Positions 10,036-21,457 of a stretch of 64,000 nucleotides of DNA are shown one piece after another. Made by a program: the position numbers and the translations under genes. The number at the start of each line of letters is the position of its first letter. Position 1 is the first letter of the stretch. The stretch spans positions 337,469-401,468 of the forward strand of contig NZ_LMFV01000012.1 of assembly GCF_001427285.1 (NCBI RefSeq). Direction: 5' to 3'. A model generated the notes under the pieces. The model was not told the origin of the DNA, searched no databases, and was given only the letters and a program-made list of their open reading frames with translations. This DNA is from Mesorhizobium sp. Root552. GTDB taxonomy: Bacteria; Pseudomonadota; Alphaproteobacteria; Rhizobiales; Rhizobiaceae.

Positions 10036-11223
10036 ATGGTCGCCGACAGCTCGCCGCAACTCTCGCGCAACCATCTCGACTGGCCGTTCTATGGCGAGGA
10101 ACATCGTGCGCTGGCAGCGGAGGCCGACGCTTTCATAGCCGGCAAAGGACTAGGCACGATCGACCATCACGACGCCGATTCGGCCTGCAAGGCGTTGGTC
10201 GCAAAACTCGGCGCAGGCGGCTTCCTGCGCCATTGCGTGCCGCAAGCCTATGGCGGCGTCGCGCAAGCCATCGACAGCCGTTCGCTGTGCGTCATGCGCG
10301 AGACGCTGGCCTATGCCGATGGGCTGGCCGACTTCGCCTTCGCCATGCAGGGTCTTGGCACCGGCGCGATCAGCCTGTCGGGAACCGACGCGGTCAAGCA
10401 GGCAGTGCTGCCCAAAATCGCCAAGGGCGAGCTGATTTCGGCCTTCGCGCTGACCGAGCCCGAGGCCGGTTCGGATGTTGCCGCCATGGCCTGCGCCGCA
10501 CGGCGCGACGGCGACGCCTATGTGCTCGACGGCGAGAAAATCTTCATTTCCAACGGCGGCATCGCCGACGTCTACACCGTCTTTGCCCGCACCGGCGAAG
10601 CGCCCGGCACGCGCGGCATTTCGGCCTTCGCCGTCTTTGCCGACACGCCCGGCTTCTCAATCGTCGAGCGCATCGACACCATCGCGCCGCATCCGCTGGC
10701 GCGTATCCGTTTCGACAATTGCCGCATCCCGGCCGCGCAGCTTCTTGGGCAACCCGGCGAAGGCTTCAAGATCGCCATGCGCACGCTCGATATCTTCCGG
10801 CCTTCGGTGGCTGCTGCTGCTCTCGGCTTCGCCCGCCGCGCGCTGGACGAGGCGCTCGCCCATGCCAAGGCGCGAAAAATGTTCGGCGCGACGCTTGCCG
10901 ATCTGCCGACCGCGCAAAGCACGCTGGGCGAAATGGCAACGGCAATCGATGCCGCCGCGCTTCTGGTTGCCCGCACGGCATGGCGGCGCGACGTGCAGAA
11001 GCTGCCGGCCACGCGTGAAGCGGCCATGGCCAAGCTGACGGCGACCGAAAACGCGCAGTGGGTCATCGACCAGGCACTGCAGATGTTCGGCGGTCGCGGC
11101 GTGCGCGTCGGCGAGATCGTCGAGCGGCTCTATCGTGAAATCCGGGCGTTGCGCATCTACGAGGGCGCAACCGAAGTGCAGAAACTCATCATCGGCCGCG
11201 AGCTGATGAAAACCGCGAAATAA
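10036..11223 (+). CDS. Acyl-CoA dehydrogenase
   Basis: 395 residues, cytoplasmic FAD enzyme that introduces a 2,3 double bond into acyl-CoAs. Signature [17 protein letters not shown] lies near residue 137 and QMFGGRGVR near 350. The probable catalytic base is Glu in [17 protein letters not shown] near residue 378, the usual position in short/medium-chain enzymes. It follows the enoyl-CoA hydratase by three bases and precedes a glutaryl-CoA dehydrogenase-like gene, so it probably acts earlier in the same beta-oxidation sequence, on a ring or opened-ring CoA ester. Confidence 0.88.
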   Translation: MVADSSPQLSRNHLDWPFYGEEHRALAAEADAFIAGKGLGTIDHHDADSACKALVAKLGAGGFLRHCVPQAYGGVAQAIDSRSLCVMRETLAYADGLADFAFAMQGLGTGAISLSGTDAVKQAVLPKIAKGELISAFALTEPEAGSDVAAMACAARRDGDAYVLDGEKIFISNGGIADVYTVFARTGEAPGTRGISAFAVFADTPGFSIVERIDTIAPHPLARIRFDNCRIPAAQLLGQPGEGFKIAMRTLDIFRPSVAAAALGFARRALDEALAHAKARKMFGATLADLPTAQSTLGEMATAIDAAALLVARTAWRRDVQKLPATREAAMAKLTATENAQWVIDQALQMFGGRGVRVGEIVERLYREIRALRIYEGATEVQKLIIGRELMKTAK

Positions 11224-11234
11224 GGAAAATCCGT

Positions 11235-12422
11235 ATGCACGGCTCGAAGGCCCTTTTCGACTGGCAGGATCCGTTCAACCTCGATGCGCAGCTCAGCGAG
11301 GACGAGCGCATGGTGCAGGCAACCGCGCGCGCCTATGCTCAGGATAGGCTGGTGCCGCGCGTGCAGGAAGCGTTTCGCCATGAAAAGACCGATCCGTCGA
11401 TCTTCGCCGAGATGGGCGAGCTTGGCCTGCTTGGACCGACGGTGTCGGAAGACTATGGCGGGGCGGGCCTCAATTACGTTTCCTACGGCCTGATCGCGCG
11501 CGAGATCGAGCGTATCGACAGCGGCTACCGTTCGATGATGAGCGTGCAGTCGTCGCTGGTGATCCTGCCGATCTACACGTTCGGCAGCGAGGACCAGAAG
11601 CGCAAATATCTGCCCGGCCTGATCGCGGGCACCAGGATCGGCTGCTTCGGCCTCACAGAACCGGACCACGGCTCCGACCCTGGCTCGATGGCGACCCGCG
11701 CCCGCAGGACCGAGGGTGGCTACCTGCTTTCCGGTGCCAAGACCTGGATCTCCAATTCGCCGATCGCCGATGTCTTCGTGGTCTGGGCCAAGACAGAGGA
11801 TGGCGTCATCCGCGGCTTCATCCTGGAAAAGGGCTGGAAGGGCCTGTCGGCCCCGGCAATCCACGGCAAGGTCGGCCTGCGCGCCTCGATCACCGGCCAG
11901 ATTGTCATGGACAGCGTGTTCGTCCCGGCTGAAAACATGTTGCCCGACGTCAGCGGCCTCAAGGGTCCGTTCACCTGCCTCAACTCGGCCCGCTTCGGCA
12001 TTGCCTGGGGCGCGCTGGGCGCTGCCGAATCCTGCTTCGAGACGGCGCGGCAATATGTGCTCGACCGCAAGCAGTTTCGCCGGCCGCTCGCCGCCAACCA
12101 GCTCATCCAGAAGAAGCTCGCCGACATGCTGACCGACATTTCGCTCGGCCTGCAGGGCTGCCTGCGGCTTGGCCGGATGAAGGACGAGGGCAATCCGCCG
12201 GTCGAGCTCACCTCGATCCTGAAGCGCAATTCCTGCGGCAAGGCGCTGGAGATCGCCCGCACCGCGCGCGACATGCTGGGCGGCAACGGCATTTCGGACG
12301 AGTTTCCGGTCGCTCGCCACCTGGTCAATCTCGAAGTGGTCAACACCTATGAGGGCACGCACGACGTGCACGCCCTGATCCTCGGCCGCGCCATTACCGG
12401 CATCGCCGCTTTCTCGAATTGA
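11235..12422 (+). CDS. Glutaryl-CoA dehydrogenase-like acyl-CoA dehydrogenase
   Basis: 395 residues. The family oxidises and decarboxylates glutaryl-CoA to crotonyl-CoA. Diagnostic features are [14 protein letters not shown] near residue 95, [14 protein letters not shown] near 140, the catalytic glutamate in [20 protein letters not shown] near the C-terminus, and normal family length. It lies between another acyl-CoA dehydrogenase and a RidA-like gene. Its presence implies that the pathway runs through a C5 dicarboxyl-CoA, as expected if a C7 ring acid is opened to a pimelyl-type intermediate and shortened by one acetyl unit. A paralogue with the same motifs is at 25705-26916. Confidence 0.9.
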   Translation: MHGSKALFDWQDPFNLDAQLSEDERMVQATARAYAQDRLVPRVQEAFRHEKTDPSIFAEMGELGLLGPTVSEDYGGAGLNYVSYGLIAREIERIDSGYRSMMSVQSSLVILPIYTFGSEDQKRKYLPGLIAGTRIGCFGLTEPDHGSDPGSMATRARRTEGGYLLSGAKTWISNSPIADVFVVWAKTEDGVIRGFILEKGWKGLSAPAIHGKVGLRASITGQIVMDSVFVPAENMLPDVSGLKGPFTCLNSARFGIAWGALGAAESCFETARQYVLDRKQFRRPLAANQLIQKKLADMLTDISLGLQGCLRLGRMKDEGNPPVELTSILKRNSCGKALEIARTARDMLGGNGISDEFPVARHLVNLEVVNTYEGTHDVHALILGRAITGIAAFSN

Positions 12423-12433
12423 ACGGAATTGCC

Positions 12434-12871
12434 ATGAGCATCCCCAAGCCCTCCCATCATCCATCTCCCGCAACGCCGCATCGCGTGTTGCAGCCGGAAG
12501 GCTGGGCCAAGCCCATCGGTTATTCGAACGGCATCGAGGCGCGTGGGCGCACACTCTTCGTCGGCGGCCAGATCGGCTGGAACGGCCAGTGCAAGTTCGA
12601 GGTGCACGACTTGCCTGGCCAGATCCGGCAGACGCTTGAAAATGTTCTGGCGATCCTGCGCGAAGGCGATGCCGGACCCGAACACATCACCACGATGACC
12701 TGGTACGTTACCGACCGCAAAGCCTACTCGGCATCGCTGAAGGAAATCGGCGCTGCCTGGAAGGCCACGATGGGCCGCAACTTCCCGGCCATGGCCGTGG
12801 TCGAGGTTTCCGGCCTTGTCGAGGACGAGGCGCTGGTCGAAATCCAGGCCACCGCCGTGGTTCCGGATTGA
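12434..12871 (+). CDS. RidA (YjgF/YER057c) family protein
   Basis: 145 residues. The family hydrolyses reactive enamines/imines to ketones and ammonia, or acts in amine catabolism. Visible features include HRVLQPEGWAKPIGYSNGIE, GRTLFVGGQIGW, QTLENVLAILREGDAG and VEVSGLVEDEALVEIQATAV. It is longer at the N-terminus than canonical RidA (about 130). It starts twelve bases after the glutaryl-CoA dehydrogenase. In a pathway starting from an amino-substituted ring CoA ester, a RidA-like hydrolase is a natural candidate for removing the ring nitrogen; this is inference from context. Confidence 0.82.
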   Translation: MSIPKPSHHPSPATPHRVLQPEGWAKPIGYSNGIEARGRTLFVGGQIGWNGQCKFEVHDLPGQIRQTLENVLAILREGDAGPEHITTMTWYVTDRKAYSASLKEIGAAWKATMGRNFPAMAVVEVSGLVEDEALVEIQATAVVPD

Positions 12872-12878
12872 ACCGCAT

Positions 12879-14825
12879 ATGAGCGTCACCCTCATCCGCG
12901 ACGGTAGTGTCGGTGTAATCCTCATCGACAATCCGCCGGTCAATGCTGCCTCACATGCCGTGCGGACGGGATTGATGGAAGCGCTTGCCGAGGCAAATGA
13001 CGACCCGGACGTGCAGGCGATCGTGCTTGCCTGCGCCGGCAGGACCTTCGTCGCGGGGGCGGATGTCAAGGAATTCGGCCAGCCGCCGCGCGCGCCTTTG
13101 CTGCCGGAAGTGGTCAACGCCATCGAGGCGTCGCCAAAGCCGGTGGTCGCAGCGGTGCATGGCACGGCTCTTGGCGGCGGCTTCGAACTGGCGCTTGGCG
13201 CGCATGCCCGCATTGCCTCGGCCGACGCGCAATTCGGCCTGCCTGAAGTCAAGCTCGGCATCATTCCCGGCGCCGGCGGCACCCAGCGCCTGCCGCGGCT
13301 CATTGGCGTTCCGGCGGCGATGGAAATTGCAGCCAGCGGACGCCGCCTCAGTGCCGCCGAGGCCGTAAAACTGGCTGTGGTCGAACGCATCGCAACGGGC
13401 GATCTCGTCGATGATGCAAAGACCTTGGCGCGCGAGCTCATCGGCCAGCCGGTGCGCCGTACGGGCGAACTTGCCGTACCTGCCTTTGACGTCGATGCGG
13501 CGGACAAGCAGCTTGCAGCTATCGAGAAGAAGGCGCGCGGGCAGGTGTCGCCGGGCCGGGCTGCGCGCATGGTTCTGCGTGCAGGCAGCACTTCGCTGCA
13601 AGAAGGCTTGGCTGAAGAACGCGCCGCTTTCCGGGAGCTTGTCAGTTCCGAACAATCGGTGGCGCTGCGCCATGTCTTTGCCGCCGAGCGCCAGGCGGCC
13701 AAGGTTCCGGGCATCGAAGGCGTCGAGCCGCGCCCCGTCCGCATCGTCGGCGTAGTCGGTGCCGGCCTGATGGGTGCAGGCATTGCCGTATCGTTTGCGG
13801 ATACCGGCTTTTCCGTGGTCGTCGTCGAGCGCGATATGGCCGCGCTCGAAGCCGGTCAGGCGCGCATCCGCGACATCTACCAGCGCATGCTCAAGTCCGG
13901 TCGCATCGGCGAGGCGGCGATGACAGAGCGGCTGTCGCGCCTGTCCTATTTCGACGAGCGCAAGGCGCTTGCCGCTTGCGATCTGGTCATCGAAGCGGTG
14001 TTCGACGATCTGCAAGTGAAGCAGGAACTGTTTGCCTCGCTGTCCGGCATCGTCCGTCCTGACGCCATCCTTGCCACCAACACCAGCTATCTCGATCCGG
14101 ACGTGATTGCAGGGGTCGTTACGGGGCCTGAACGCCTGATTGGCCTGCACTTCTTTTCGCCGGCAAACGTCATGCGGCTGGTCGAGGTGGTGCGCACCGC
14201 CAAGCTCGCGCCCGACGTGCTGGCGACCGGCCTTGCCGTCGCCAAGAAGCTCGGCAAGCTCGGCGTCGTCAGCGGCGTCTGCGAAGGCTTCATCGGCAAC
14301 CGCATCTTCACTGCCTATCGCCGCGAGTGCGATTTCATGCTGGAGGATGGAGCACTGCCGCAGGACATCGACGCAGCGCTGGAGGGTTATGGATTCCCGA
14401 TGGGTCCCTATGCGGTCAACGATATGGCTGGCCTCGATATTTCCTGGGCACGGCGCAAGCGCAATGCCGCAACCCGCGATCCTTCCGAACGCTACGTCGT
14501 CATTGCCGACCGGCTGTGCGAGGCCGGCCGTTTTGGCCGCAAGACGGGTAAGGGCTACTACACCTACGAAAGCGGCGAAAAGGCCGTTGATCCTAAAGTA
14601 ACGGCACTGATCGAAGCGGCGTCGCGTGAAGCCGGCATCGAGCGCCGGTCTTTTTCGGCGTCCGAAATCGTCGAGCGGGTCATGACTGGAATCGTTGCGG
14701 AAGGCCGCAAGATTCTTGCCGAAGGCATCGTGCTGCGCGGCTCCGACATCGACCTGGTTTTGATCAACGGCTACGGCTACCCGGCCTGGCGCGGCGGGCC
14801 GATGTTCCAGGCGGGAGTGGAGTGA
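12879..14825 (+). CDS. Fused enoyl-CoA hydratase/3-hydroxyacyl-CoA dehydrogenase (FadB/FadJ-like)
   Basis: 648 residues from an ATG seven bases after the RidA stop. The N-terminal crotonase domain (1-190) shows TFVAGADVKEFG and IIPGAGGTQRLPRLIG. A Rossmann NAD domain begins near residue 285 (VGVVGAGLMGAGIAVSFAD), followed by LVIEAVFDD and HFFSPANVMRLVEVV. Two C-terminal 3HCDH domains (GVCEGFIGNRIF; YGYPAWRGGPMFQAG) close the protein. It performs hydration and NAD-dependent oxidation in beta-oxidation and can process crotonyl-CoA formed by the glutaryl-CoA dehydrogenase. It is shorter than E. coli FadB and probably lacks the partner-binding extension. Confidence 0.88.
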   Translation: MSVTLIRDGSVGVILIDNPPVNAASHAVRTGLMEALAEANDDPDVQAIVLACAGRTFVAGADVKEFGQPPRAPLLPEVVNAIEASPKPVVAAVHGTALGGGFELALGAHARIASADAQFGLPEVKLGIIPGAGGTQRLPRLIGVPAAMEIAASGRRLSAAEAVKLAVVERIATGDLVDDAKTLARELIGQPVRRTGELAVPAFDVDAADKQLAAIEKKARGQVSPGRAARMVLRAGSTSLQEGLAEERAAFRELVSSEQSVALRHVFAAERQAAKVPGIEGVEPRPVRIVGVVGAGLMGAGIAVSFADTGFSVVVVERDMAALEAGQARIRDIYQRMLKSGRIGEAAMTERLSRLSYFDERKALAACDLVIEAVFDDLQVKQELFASLSGIVRPDAILATNTSYLDPDVIAGVVTGPERLIGLHFFSPANVMRLVEVVRTAKLAPDVLATGLAVAKKLGKLGVVSGVCEGFIGNRIFTAYRRECDFMLEDGALPQDIDAALEGYGFPMGPYAVNDMAGLDISWARRKRNAATRDPSERYVVIADRLCEAGRFGRKTGKGYYTYESGEKAVDPKVTALIEAASREAGIERRSFSASEIVERVMTGIVAEGRKILAEGIVLRGSDIDLVLINGYGYPAWRGGPMFQAGVE

Positions 14826-14827
14826 AC

Positions 14828-16033
<1,206 letters not shown>

Positions 16034-16042
16034 ACCGTCCGG

Positions 16043-18493
16043 TCAGGCTTTCACCTTGTCGCCAGCCGGATCGTAAAGCGGCTCCATGTGCAGGCGCGCC
16101 GGCACCTTCTCGGTAGCGACCACGAGTTCGTAGTTGCCCGATGCGAGGAAATCGTCCGACACGCCGCCTTCGTTGCGGACATAGCCGTAACCGATGTTCT
16201 TCCCAACCGTGTAGCCATAGCCGCCGCTGGTCAGGTAGCCGACCGGCTGGCCGTCGCGCAGGATCGTCTCGCGGCCGACCAGCACGATGTCCCGGTCCGC
16301 CACCGTGAAGCCGGAAAAGCGCTTCTTCGGCACTGCGCCATTCACTGCCTGCAACGCACGCCGGCCGAGGAAATCGGTGTTCTTCTTCAGCTTCACCGCC
16401 CAGCCGAGCCCGGCCTCCAGCGGCGTGTCGTTGGGGGTGATGTCGGAACCCCAAGCGCGGTAGCCCTTCTCCAGCCTCAGTGATTCCAGCGCGCGATAGC
16501 CGACCGGGCGAATGCCGTGCGGCTTGCCCGCCGTCAGCGCGTCGAACACCTCGCCGGTCGCCTCGATCGGTACATGCAGTTCCCAGCCCAGTTCGCCGAC
16601 ATACGTCACGCGCAGCGCCCGCACCTTGTGTCCAGCGATATCGATCTCGCCAACATGGCCGAACGGGAAGGCGGCATTGGAAACATCGGCCTTCGTCACC
16701 TTGGCCAGCACATCGCGGGCCTTCGGTCCCATCAGCGACAGCGTGCCAAAAGCCTCGGTGACGTCCTTGACGCTGACCTCGGCATCCTTGGCGATGTGGT
16801 CCTTGATCCATGACAGGTCATGGGTGCGGAAGCCGGTGCCGGTGACGATGTAGAATTTTTCCTCTGCCAGCCGCGCCACGGTCAAATCAGCCTCGATGCC
16901 GCCGCGCGTGTTGAGCAACTGCGTGTAGGTCAGCCGCCCGGCCGGCTTGCTGACATCATTGGCGCAGATCCAGTCCAGCGCCTTCAGCGCATCCGGGCCG
17001 GTGAGTTCGTACTTTGCGAAGGACGACTGGTCGAAGATGCCGACCGCATCGCGCACATGGCGGTGTTCCTCGCCAACAGGGCCGAACCAGTTCTGGCGGC
17101 CCATCGAATAGAGGTCTTTCGCTTCCATGCCTTTCGGCGCAAACCAGTTCGGCCGCTCCCAGCCGAGCTTGGAGCCAAACACCGCGTTGTGGGCCTTCAG
17201 CCGCTCATAGAGCGGCGAGACGATGCGCGGTCGCCCGCTTTCATACTCCTCATGCGGAAAGCCGATGGTGTAGTGCTTGCCATAGGCCTCCAGCGTGCGG
17301 TCGCACACCCATTTGCGGTCGCGATGCATTTCGGAAAAGCGGCGGATATCGACGACCCAGAGATCCAGCGGCGCTTCGCCGTCCACCACCCATTGCGCCA
17401 GCACCCAGCCCGTGCCGCCGCCCGACGCGATGCCGAAGGCGTTGAAGCCAGCGCCGACGAACATGTTGGAACATTCCGGGGCGGAGCCGAGGATGAAATT
17501 GCCGTCCGGCGTGAAGCTCTCCGGCCCGTTGATCATCTGCTTGACGCCGACATTGGCCAGCGCCGGCACACGCTCGACCGCCTGCGTCATGTGCTGCTCG
17601 AAATGGTCGTAGTCGTCGTCGAACAGGCGGAACTCCCATTCGTCGGGCACGTCGCCGCCGGCCAGCCCGGTTGCCCAGGCCTGCGGGTTGGGCTCGTAGC
17701 CGCCCATCACCAGCCCGCCGACCTCCTCCTTGAAATAGGTGCGGCGGTCGGGGTCGCGGATGGTCGGCGCGTCGGTCGCCAGCCCGTCGATCTTTTCGGT
17801 GACGATGTACTGGTGCTTGACCGGCTGCAGCGGCACGCTGATGCCGGCCAAGGCTCCCACCTGCCGCGCCCACTGGCCCGCACAGTTCACCACCTTGTCG
17901 CAGGCGATGTCGCCCTTGTCGGTCTTCACCGCTGTTATGCGGCCGTCCTTCATGTCGAAACCGGTGACGCGCACGCCTTCGTGCAGCTTCGCGCCATGCA
18001 TGCGCGCACCCTTGGCGAGCGACTGCGTGATGTCGGAAGGGCTCGCCTGTCCGTCGGTCGGCAGCCAGCTTGCGCCGACGAGGTCGCCTGTTTCCATCAG
18101 CGGCCACATGCGCTTGACCTCGTCCGGCGACAGGAGATGCATGTCCATGCCGAAGCTTTTCGCAGTCGTCGCCAGCCGCTTGAACTCGATCCAGCGGTCG
18201 GCATTGGTGGCGAGGCGCAGGCACCCGGTCATCTTCCAGCCGGTCGCCAGCCCCGTCTCGGCCTCCAGCCCCTTGTAGAGTTCGACCGAGTATTTCAGCA
18301 CGCGCGTGATCGAGGCCGACGAGCGCAACTGGCCGACCAGCCCGGCGGCGTGCCAGGTCGAACCCGAGGTGATGCGGCCCTGTTCCAGCAGAACGACATC
18401 GGCCTTGTGGTCGCGGGCGAGGTGATATGCCGTCGAACAGCCGATGATGCCGCCGCCGATGACAACGATTTCGGCATGGGTGGGCAAGGTCAT
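16043..18493 (-). CDS. Dimethylglycine/sarcosine dehydrogenase-like FAD protein with GcvT domains
   Basis: 816 residues. Family members oxidatively demethylate N-methyl glycines and hand the one-carbon unit to tetrahydrofolate. The FAD motif VVIGGGIIGCSTAYHLA is at 10-26, and SGSTWHAAGLVGQL near 43 is the usual covalent-flavin region. The DAO domain spans about 8-370, a connecting FAO domain about 370-425, the GcvT folate domain about 430-690 (LTYTQLLNTRGGIEADLTV; LRVTYVGELGWELHVP) and GcvT-C to about 800. Its start overlaps the stop of the kinase gene (ATGA). Last gene of a five-gene betaine-type operon, which supports a role in demethylating the imported compound. Confidence 0.88.
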   Translation of the reverse strand: MTLPTHAEIVVIGGGIIGCSTAYHLARDHKADVVLLEQGRITSGSTWHAAGLVGQLRSSASITRVLKYSVELYKGLEAETGLATGWKMTGCLRLATNADRWIEFKRLATTAKSFGMDMHLLSPDEVKRMWPLMETGDLVGASWLPTDGQASPSDITQSLAKGARMHGAKLHEGVRVTGFDMKDGRITAVKTDKGDIACDKVVNCAGQWARQVGALAGISVPLQPVKHQYIVTEKIDGLATDAPTIRDPDRRTYFKEEVGGLVMGGYEPNPQAWATGLAGGDVPDEWEFRLFDDDYDHFEQHMTQAVERVPALANVGVKQMINGPESFTPDGNFILGSAPECSNMFVGAGFNAFGIASGGGTGWVLAQWVVDGEAPLDLWVVDIRRFSEMHRDRKWVCDRTLEAYGKHYTIGFPHEEYESGRPRIVSPLYERLKAHNAVFGSKLGWERPNWFAPKGMEAKDLYSMGRQNWFGPVGEEHRHVRDAVGIFDQSSFAKYELTGPDALKALDWICANDVSKPAGRLTYTQLLNTRGGIEADLTVARLAEEKFYIVTGTGFRTHDLSWIKDHIAKDAEVSVKDVTEAFGTLSLMGPKARDVLAKVTKADVSNAAFPFGHVGEIDIAGHKVRALRVTYVGELGWELHVPIEATGEVFDALTAGKPHGIRPVGYRALESLRLEKGYRAWGSDITPNDTPLEAGLGWAVKLKKNTDFLGRRALQAVNGAVPKKRFSGFTVADRDIVLVGRETILRDGQPVGYLTSGGYGYTVGKNIGYGYVRNEGGVSDDFLASGNYELVVATEKVPARLHMEPLYDPAGDKVKA

Positions 18494-19395
18494 GATTGGG
18501 GCTTTCCGTATCTGGTTCGATAGGTGTCGAGCGCGGCTTCAAGCCGGGCCAGGTTTTCGGCCGTGTAGGCGCTGTAGTCGACGCCCGGCGCGTCGAGATG
18601 CAGTTCGGAGACCATGCTCCACATCGCCTCGCGTAAAAGCGAGGCGCACTGCATGGCGGCATGCGAGCGCAGCAGCGCGGCATCCGGCGCATGGCCGAAA
18701 TAGATCGCCAGCAACTCGGCGGATTCCTGTTCCGACATGCCGGCGTTCGAGGCCGCACCGGCAAGGTCGAACATCGCGGTATTGAAGCCGGCATATTCGA
18801 AGTCGATCAGCCACAGCCGTTTGCCGTCGTCCATGAAGTTTGCCGGCAACAGGTCGTTGTGGCCGAAGACGATCGGCAGCGGCGCTTGCGCGCGCTCCAG
18901 ATCGTCGGCAAGGTCGAGGTAGGCCGGCAGGTCGCCGGTGAAACGGCTTTTGCCCGTCTCGAGCGTGCGGGCATAGTCGCGGATCACGTGGAAGACCCAG
19001 AACATGAAGCCCGGCCCGGTGACATGGCGCGGCATTTGCTCATGGAAGGCGCGCACCAGCGGCGCGATACGGGCGATGTTCTGGCGCACATCTTCTGCGC
19101 CATAGGTCCGCGCCTCGATGAAGGCGCAAACGACGATGCCGTCCTGCGCATGTTCGACGCGCGGCCCGAAACCTGCTTCATGGGCGGCGCGCGCGGTCAT
19201 CAATTCACGCTCGCGCAACACATGATGGAACAGGAAGTCGCGGCCGAGCCTCGCGACATGCCTGCCGCTTGCGTCGGTCACGAGAAAGTTCTCGTTGCTG
19301 AGGCCGCCATCCAGCGGCGTGATCTCGATCGCTCCGTTCCAGAAGGGCAGGGCGCGGATGCGGTCCTGGGCGCTGATCTTTGCCGCGTCCGTCAT
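18490..19395 (-). CDS. Choline/ethanolamine-kinase-like phosphotransferase
   Basis: 301 residues starting MTDAAKISAQ; longer upstream starts would lie inside the permease. It has the APH/choline-kinase fold signature: DGGLSNENFLV near 23 (nucleotide loop), the catalytic Brenner motif VFGHNDLLPANFMDD near 192, and metal-binding LWLIDFEYAGFNTAMFDLA near 212. It should phosphorylate a small hydroxylated or amino substrate with ATP. It overlaps both neighbours by ATGA, between a betaine/choline-type permease and a dimethylglycine dehydrogenase-like gene. Choline is the obvious substrate guess, but a kinase is not needed for betaine demethylation, so the true substrate is open. Confidence 0.83.
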   Translation of the reverse strand: MTDAAKISAQDRIRALPFWNGAIEITPLDGGLSNENFLVTDASGRHVARLGRDFLFHHVLRERELMTARAAHEAGFGPRVEHAQDGIVVCAFIEARTYGAEDVRQNIARIAPLVRAFHEQMPRHVTGPGFMFWVFHVIRDYARTLETGKSRFTGDLPAYLDLADDLERAQAPLPIVFGHNDLLPANFMDDGKRLWLIDFEYAGFNTAMFDLAGAASNAGMSEQESAELLAIYFGHAPDAALLRSHAAMQCASLLREAMWSMVSELHLDAPGVDYSAYTAENLARLEAALDTYRTRYGKPQS

Positions 19396-21413
19396 GCCAG
19401 GCCGAGCCTCTGCTTGATGCGCAACGCACCTGCCGAAATCAGCCGGTCGGCGATGATGGCGATGAAGGCCACCGCAAGGCCGGCGACGATGCCGCGCCCG
19501 GTGTCGGCCTTGGTCAGCGCGATATAAACCTCCTGCCCAAGGTCGCGGGTGCCGACCAGCGCCGTGATGACCAGCATCGACAGCGCGAACATGATGGTCT
19601 GGTTGAGGCCCAGCATGATCTCGGGGAGCGCGAGCTTCAGCTTGATCTTGGTCAGCAGCTGCCACGGCGTGCAGCCCATTGCCTCTCCGGCTTCGATCAG
19701 GCGCGGATCGACCTTCTGCAGCCCCAGCACGGTGTAGCGGATGGCAGGCGCCACCGCATAGGCGACGATGGCGATCAGCGCGGTGAAATCACCGACGCGG
19801 AACAGCATCACCGCCGGCATCAGGTAGACGAATGACGGCAGCGTCTGCAGCGTGTCGATCACCACCTGCACCCATTGCCACAGCCGCGCGCGTTCGGCGG
19901 CAAGAATGCCGACCGGAATGCCGATCAGCGAAGCGAAGATGACGGAAATGCCGCACAGGTAGACGGTGATGGTCGCCTTCTCCCACTGGCCGGTCGCGGC
20001 GATGAAGAAGGCGAGAGCGCCGACCAGTGCCGCAAGCTTCGCCCCGCCCAGCCGCCAGCCGGCAAAGGCCAGGAAAAGTGTGACGCCAAGCCACGGCAGG
20101 CCGCCGAGCATGCGCTTCAACGGCACCAGCACGTTGAGCAGCACGATGTTCTTCAAACCCTCCAGCGTGTCGAAGAAATTGACGTTGATCCAGCGCACAA
20201 CCTCGTCGAAGAAGCCGCCGGTCGAGACCTCAAGGCTTTCCGGGTAATGTTGCAGCGCCGGCACGACCAAACCTATCACCCCAGTCGCGATGACGATCGC
20301 CAGCGCAGCAAAAGTATAGGGATGGCGCTGCAGGACGTTTCCCGCCTGCAGGGCGGCCCCTTCGCTGCCGGCCTTGATGGCATAGGCCTGCGACAGCCGG
20401 TCGAGCGCCACCGCCAGCGCCACGATTGCCATGCCGGCTTCCAGGCCCGCGCCGATGTCGAGGCGGCGAAGTGCCGCCAGCACATCGAAGCCCAAGCCAC
20501 CGGCACCGATCATCGAGGCGATGATGACCATGTTGAGCGACAGCATGATCACCTGGTTGACGCCGACCATAAGGCTGTCCTTGGCCGAAGGCACCAGCAC
20601 GCGCCATGTCATCTGCCTGCGCGTGCAGCCGATCATCTTGCCGAGTTCGAGGATTTCCGACGGCACCGAGCGCAGCGCCAGTATGGTGATGCGCGTCATC
20701 GGTGGCATGGCGTAGATGAGGGTGGCCACCACAGCTGCGGTCGGGCCGAAGCCGAACATGAACAGGATCGGCACCAGATAGGCAAAAACCGGTATCGTCT
20801 GCATCAGGTCGAGCAGCGGCGTCAGCGCGCGTTCGAAGCGCGGATAGCGATAGGCGAGGATGCCGAGCAGCAGGCCGCCGACGACACCGAGCGGCACTGC
20901 AACCAGAATGGAGGCCAGCGTCACCATGGCGCTGTTCCACTGGCCGAACACGGCAAGGAAGCCGAAGCAGATCGCAACCAGCAGCGCCAGCCTGCGCCCG
21001 CCGGCGTGGTAGCCCATCAGCGTGACGATGGCGATGACGGCAGCCCAGGACAAGGGCGGAAGGATCTCGACCGCGCCCGATCCCTGTCCCGACAGGAACC
21101 CGGTCGAAAGCAGGCTCAGCGCAAACTGGTAGGGAAGGTCGATCAGGCGGGCAATGAAGCGGGTCAGGTCGGTGAAGGTGAACAGGCCGAAGCTCGCACT
21201 GTCGAGCAGCCATTTCATCGCATTGCTGATCCAGCGCTGCGCCGGCACCTGCCAGGCGCGCGGATAGTCGAATGCCCACTTGGCCAGCGGTTGGCCGTAC
21301 TGCCAGAAAAGCACAAACGCCGCCCCGGCAACCAGCCACGGCCACGACAGCGCGCCGCCGTCGAGGCGCGGGGCAATCGGGCGGTGCGTGCTGTCGGCGG
21401 CGGGCGTGGTCAT
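19392..21413 (-). CDS. Glycine betaine/proline-type ABC permease, two fused membrane domains
   Basis: 673 residues from MTTPAADS; an ATG four codons upstream (21425) is equally possible and neither has a clear ribosome site. Two binding-protein-dependent permease domains occur in one chain. Each has a coupling-helix segment: LGKMIGCTRRQMTWRVLVP in the first half and AGEAMGCTPWQLLTKIKL in the second. Typical ProW/OpuAB proteins have one such domain and dimerise, so this is a natural tandem fusion of about twice the usual length. It partners the ATPase and OpuAC-like binding protein encoded upstream on the same strand. Inner membrane. Confidence 0.88.
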   Translation of the reverse strand: MTTPAADSTHRPIAPRLDGGALSWPWLVAGAAFVLFWQYGQPLAKWAFDYPRAWQVPAQRWISNAMKWLLDSASFGLFTFTDLTRFIARLIDLPYQFALSLLSTGFLSGQGSGAVEILPPLSWAAVIAIVTLMGYHAGGRRLALLVAICFGFLAVFGQWNSAMVTLASILVAVPLGVVGGLLLGILAYRYPRFERALTPLLDLMQTIPVFAYLVPILFMFGFGPTAAVVATLIYAMPPMTRITILALRSVPSEILELGKMIGCTRRQMTWRVLVPSAKDSLMVGVNQVIMLSLNMVIIASMIGAGGLGFDVLAALRRLDIGAGLEAGMAIVALAVALDRLSQAYAIKAGSEGAALQAGNVLQRHPYTFAALAIVIATGVIGLVVPALQHYPESLEVSTGGFFDEVVRWINVNFFDTLEGLKNIVLLNVLVPLKRMLGGLPWLGVTLFLAFAGWRLGGAKLAALVGALAFFIAATGQWEKATITVYLCGISVIFASLIGIPVGILAAERARLWQWVQVVIDTLQTLPSFVYLMPAVMLFRVGDFTALIAIVAYAVAPAIRYTVLGLQKVDPRLIEAGEAMGCTPWQLLTKIKLKLALPEIMLGLNQTIMFALSMLVITALVGTRDLGQEVYIALTKADTGRGIVAGLAVAFIAIIADRLISAGALRIKQRLGLA

Positions 21414-21457
21414 GCGACACCGCATGTTGCTTGAGTTTGAAAGTCGCGCCCTGCCTT

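Noticed and set aside
16820..18523. Long plus-strand frame opposite the dimethylglycine-dehydrogenase-like gene
   Set aside because: Composition-driven shadow frame without recognisable motifs. The same applies to 19875-21434, 21768-22862, 34585-36285 and 36625-38271 opposite clear minus-strand genes.
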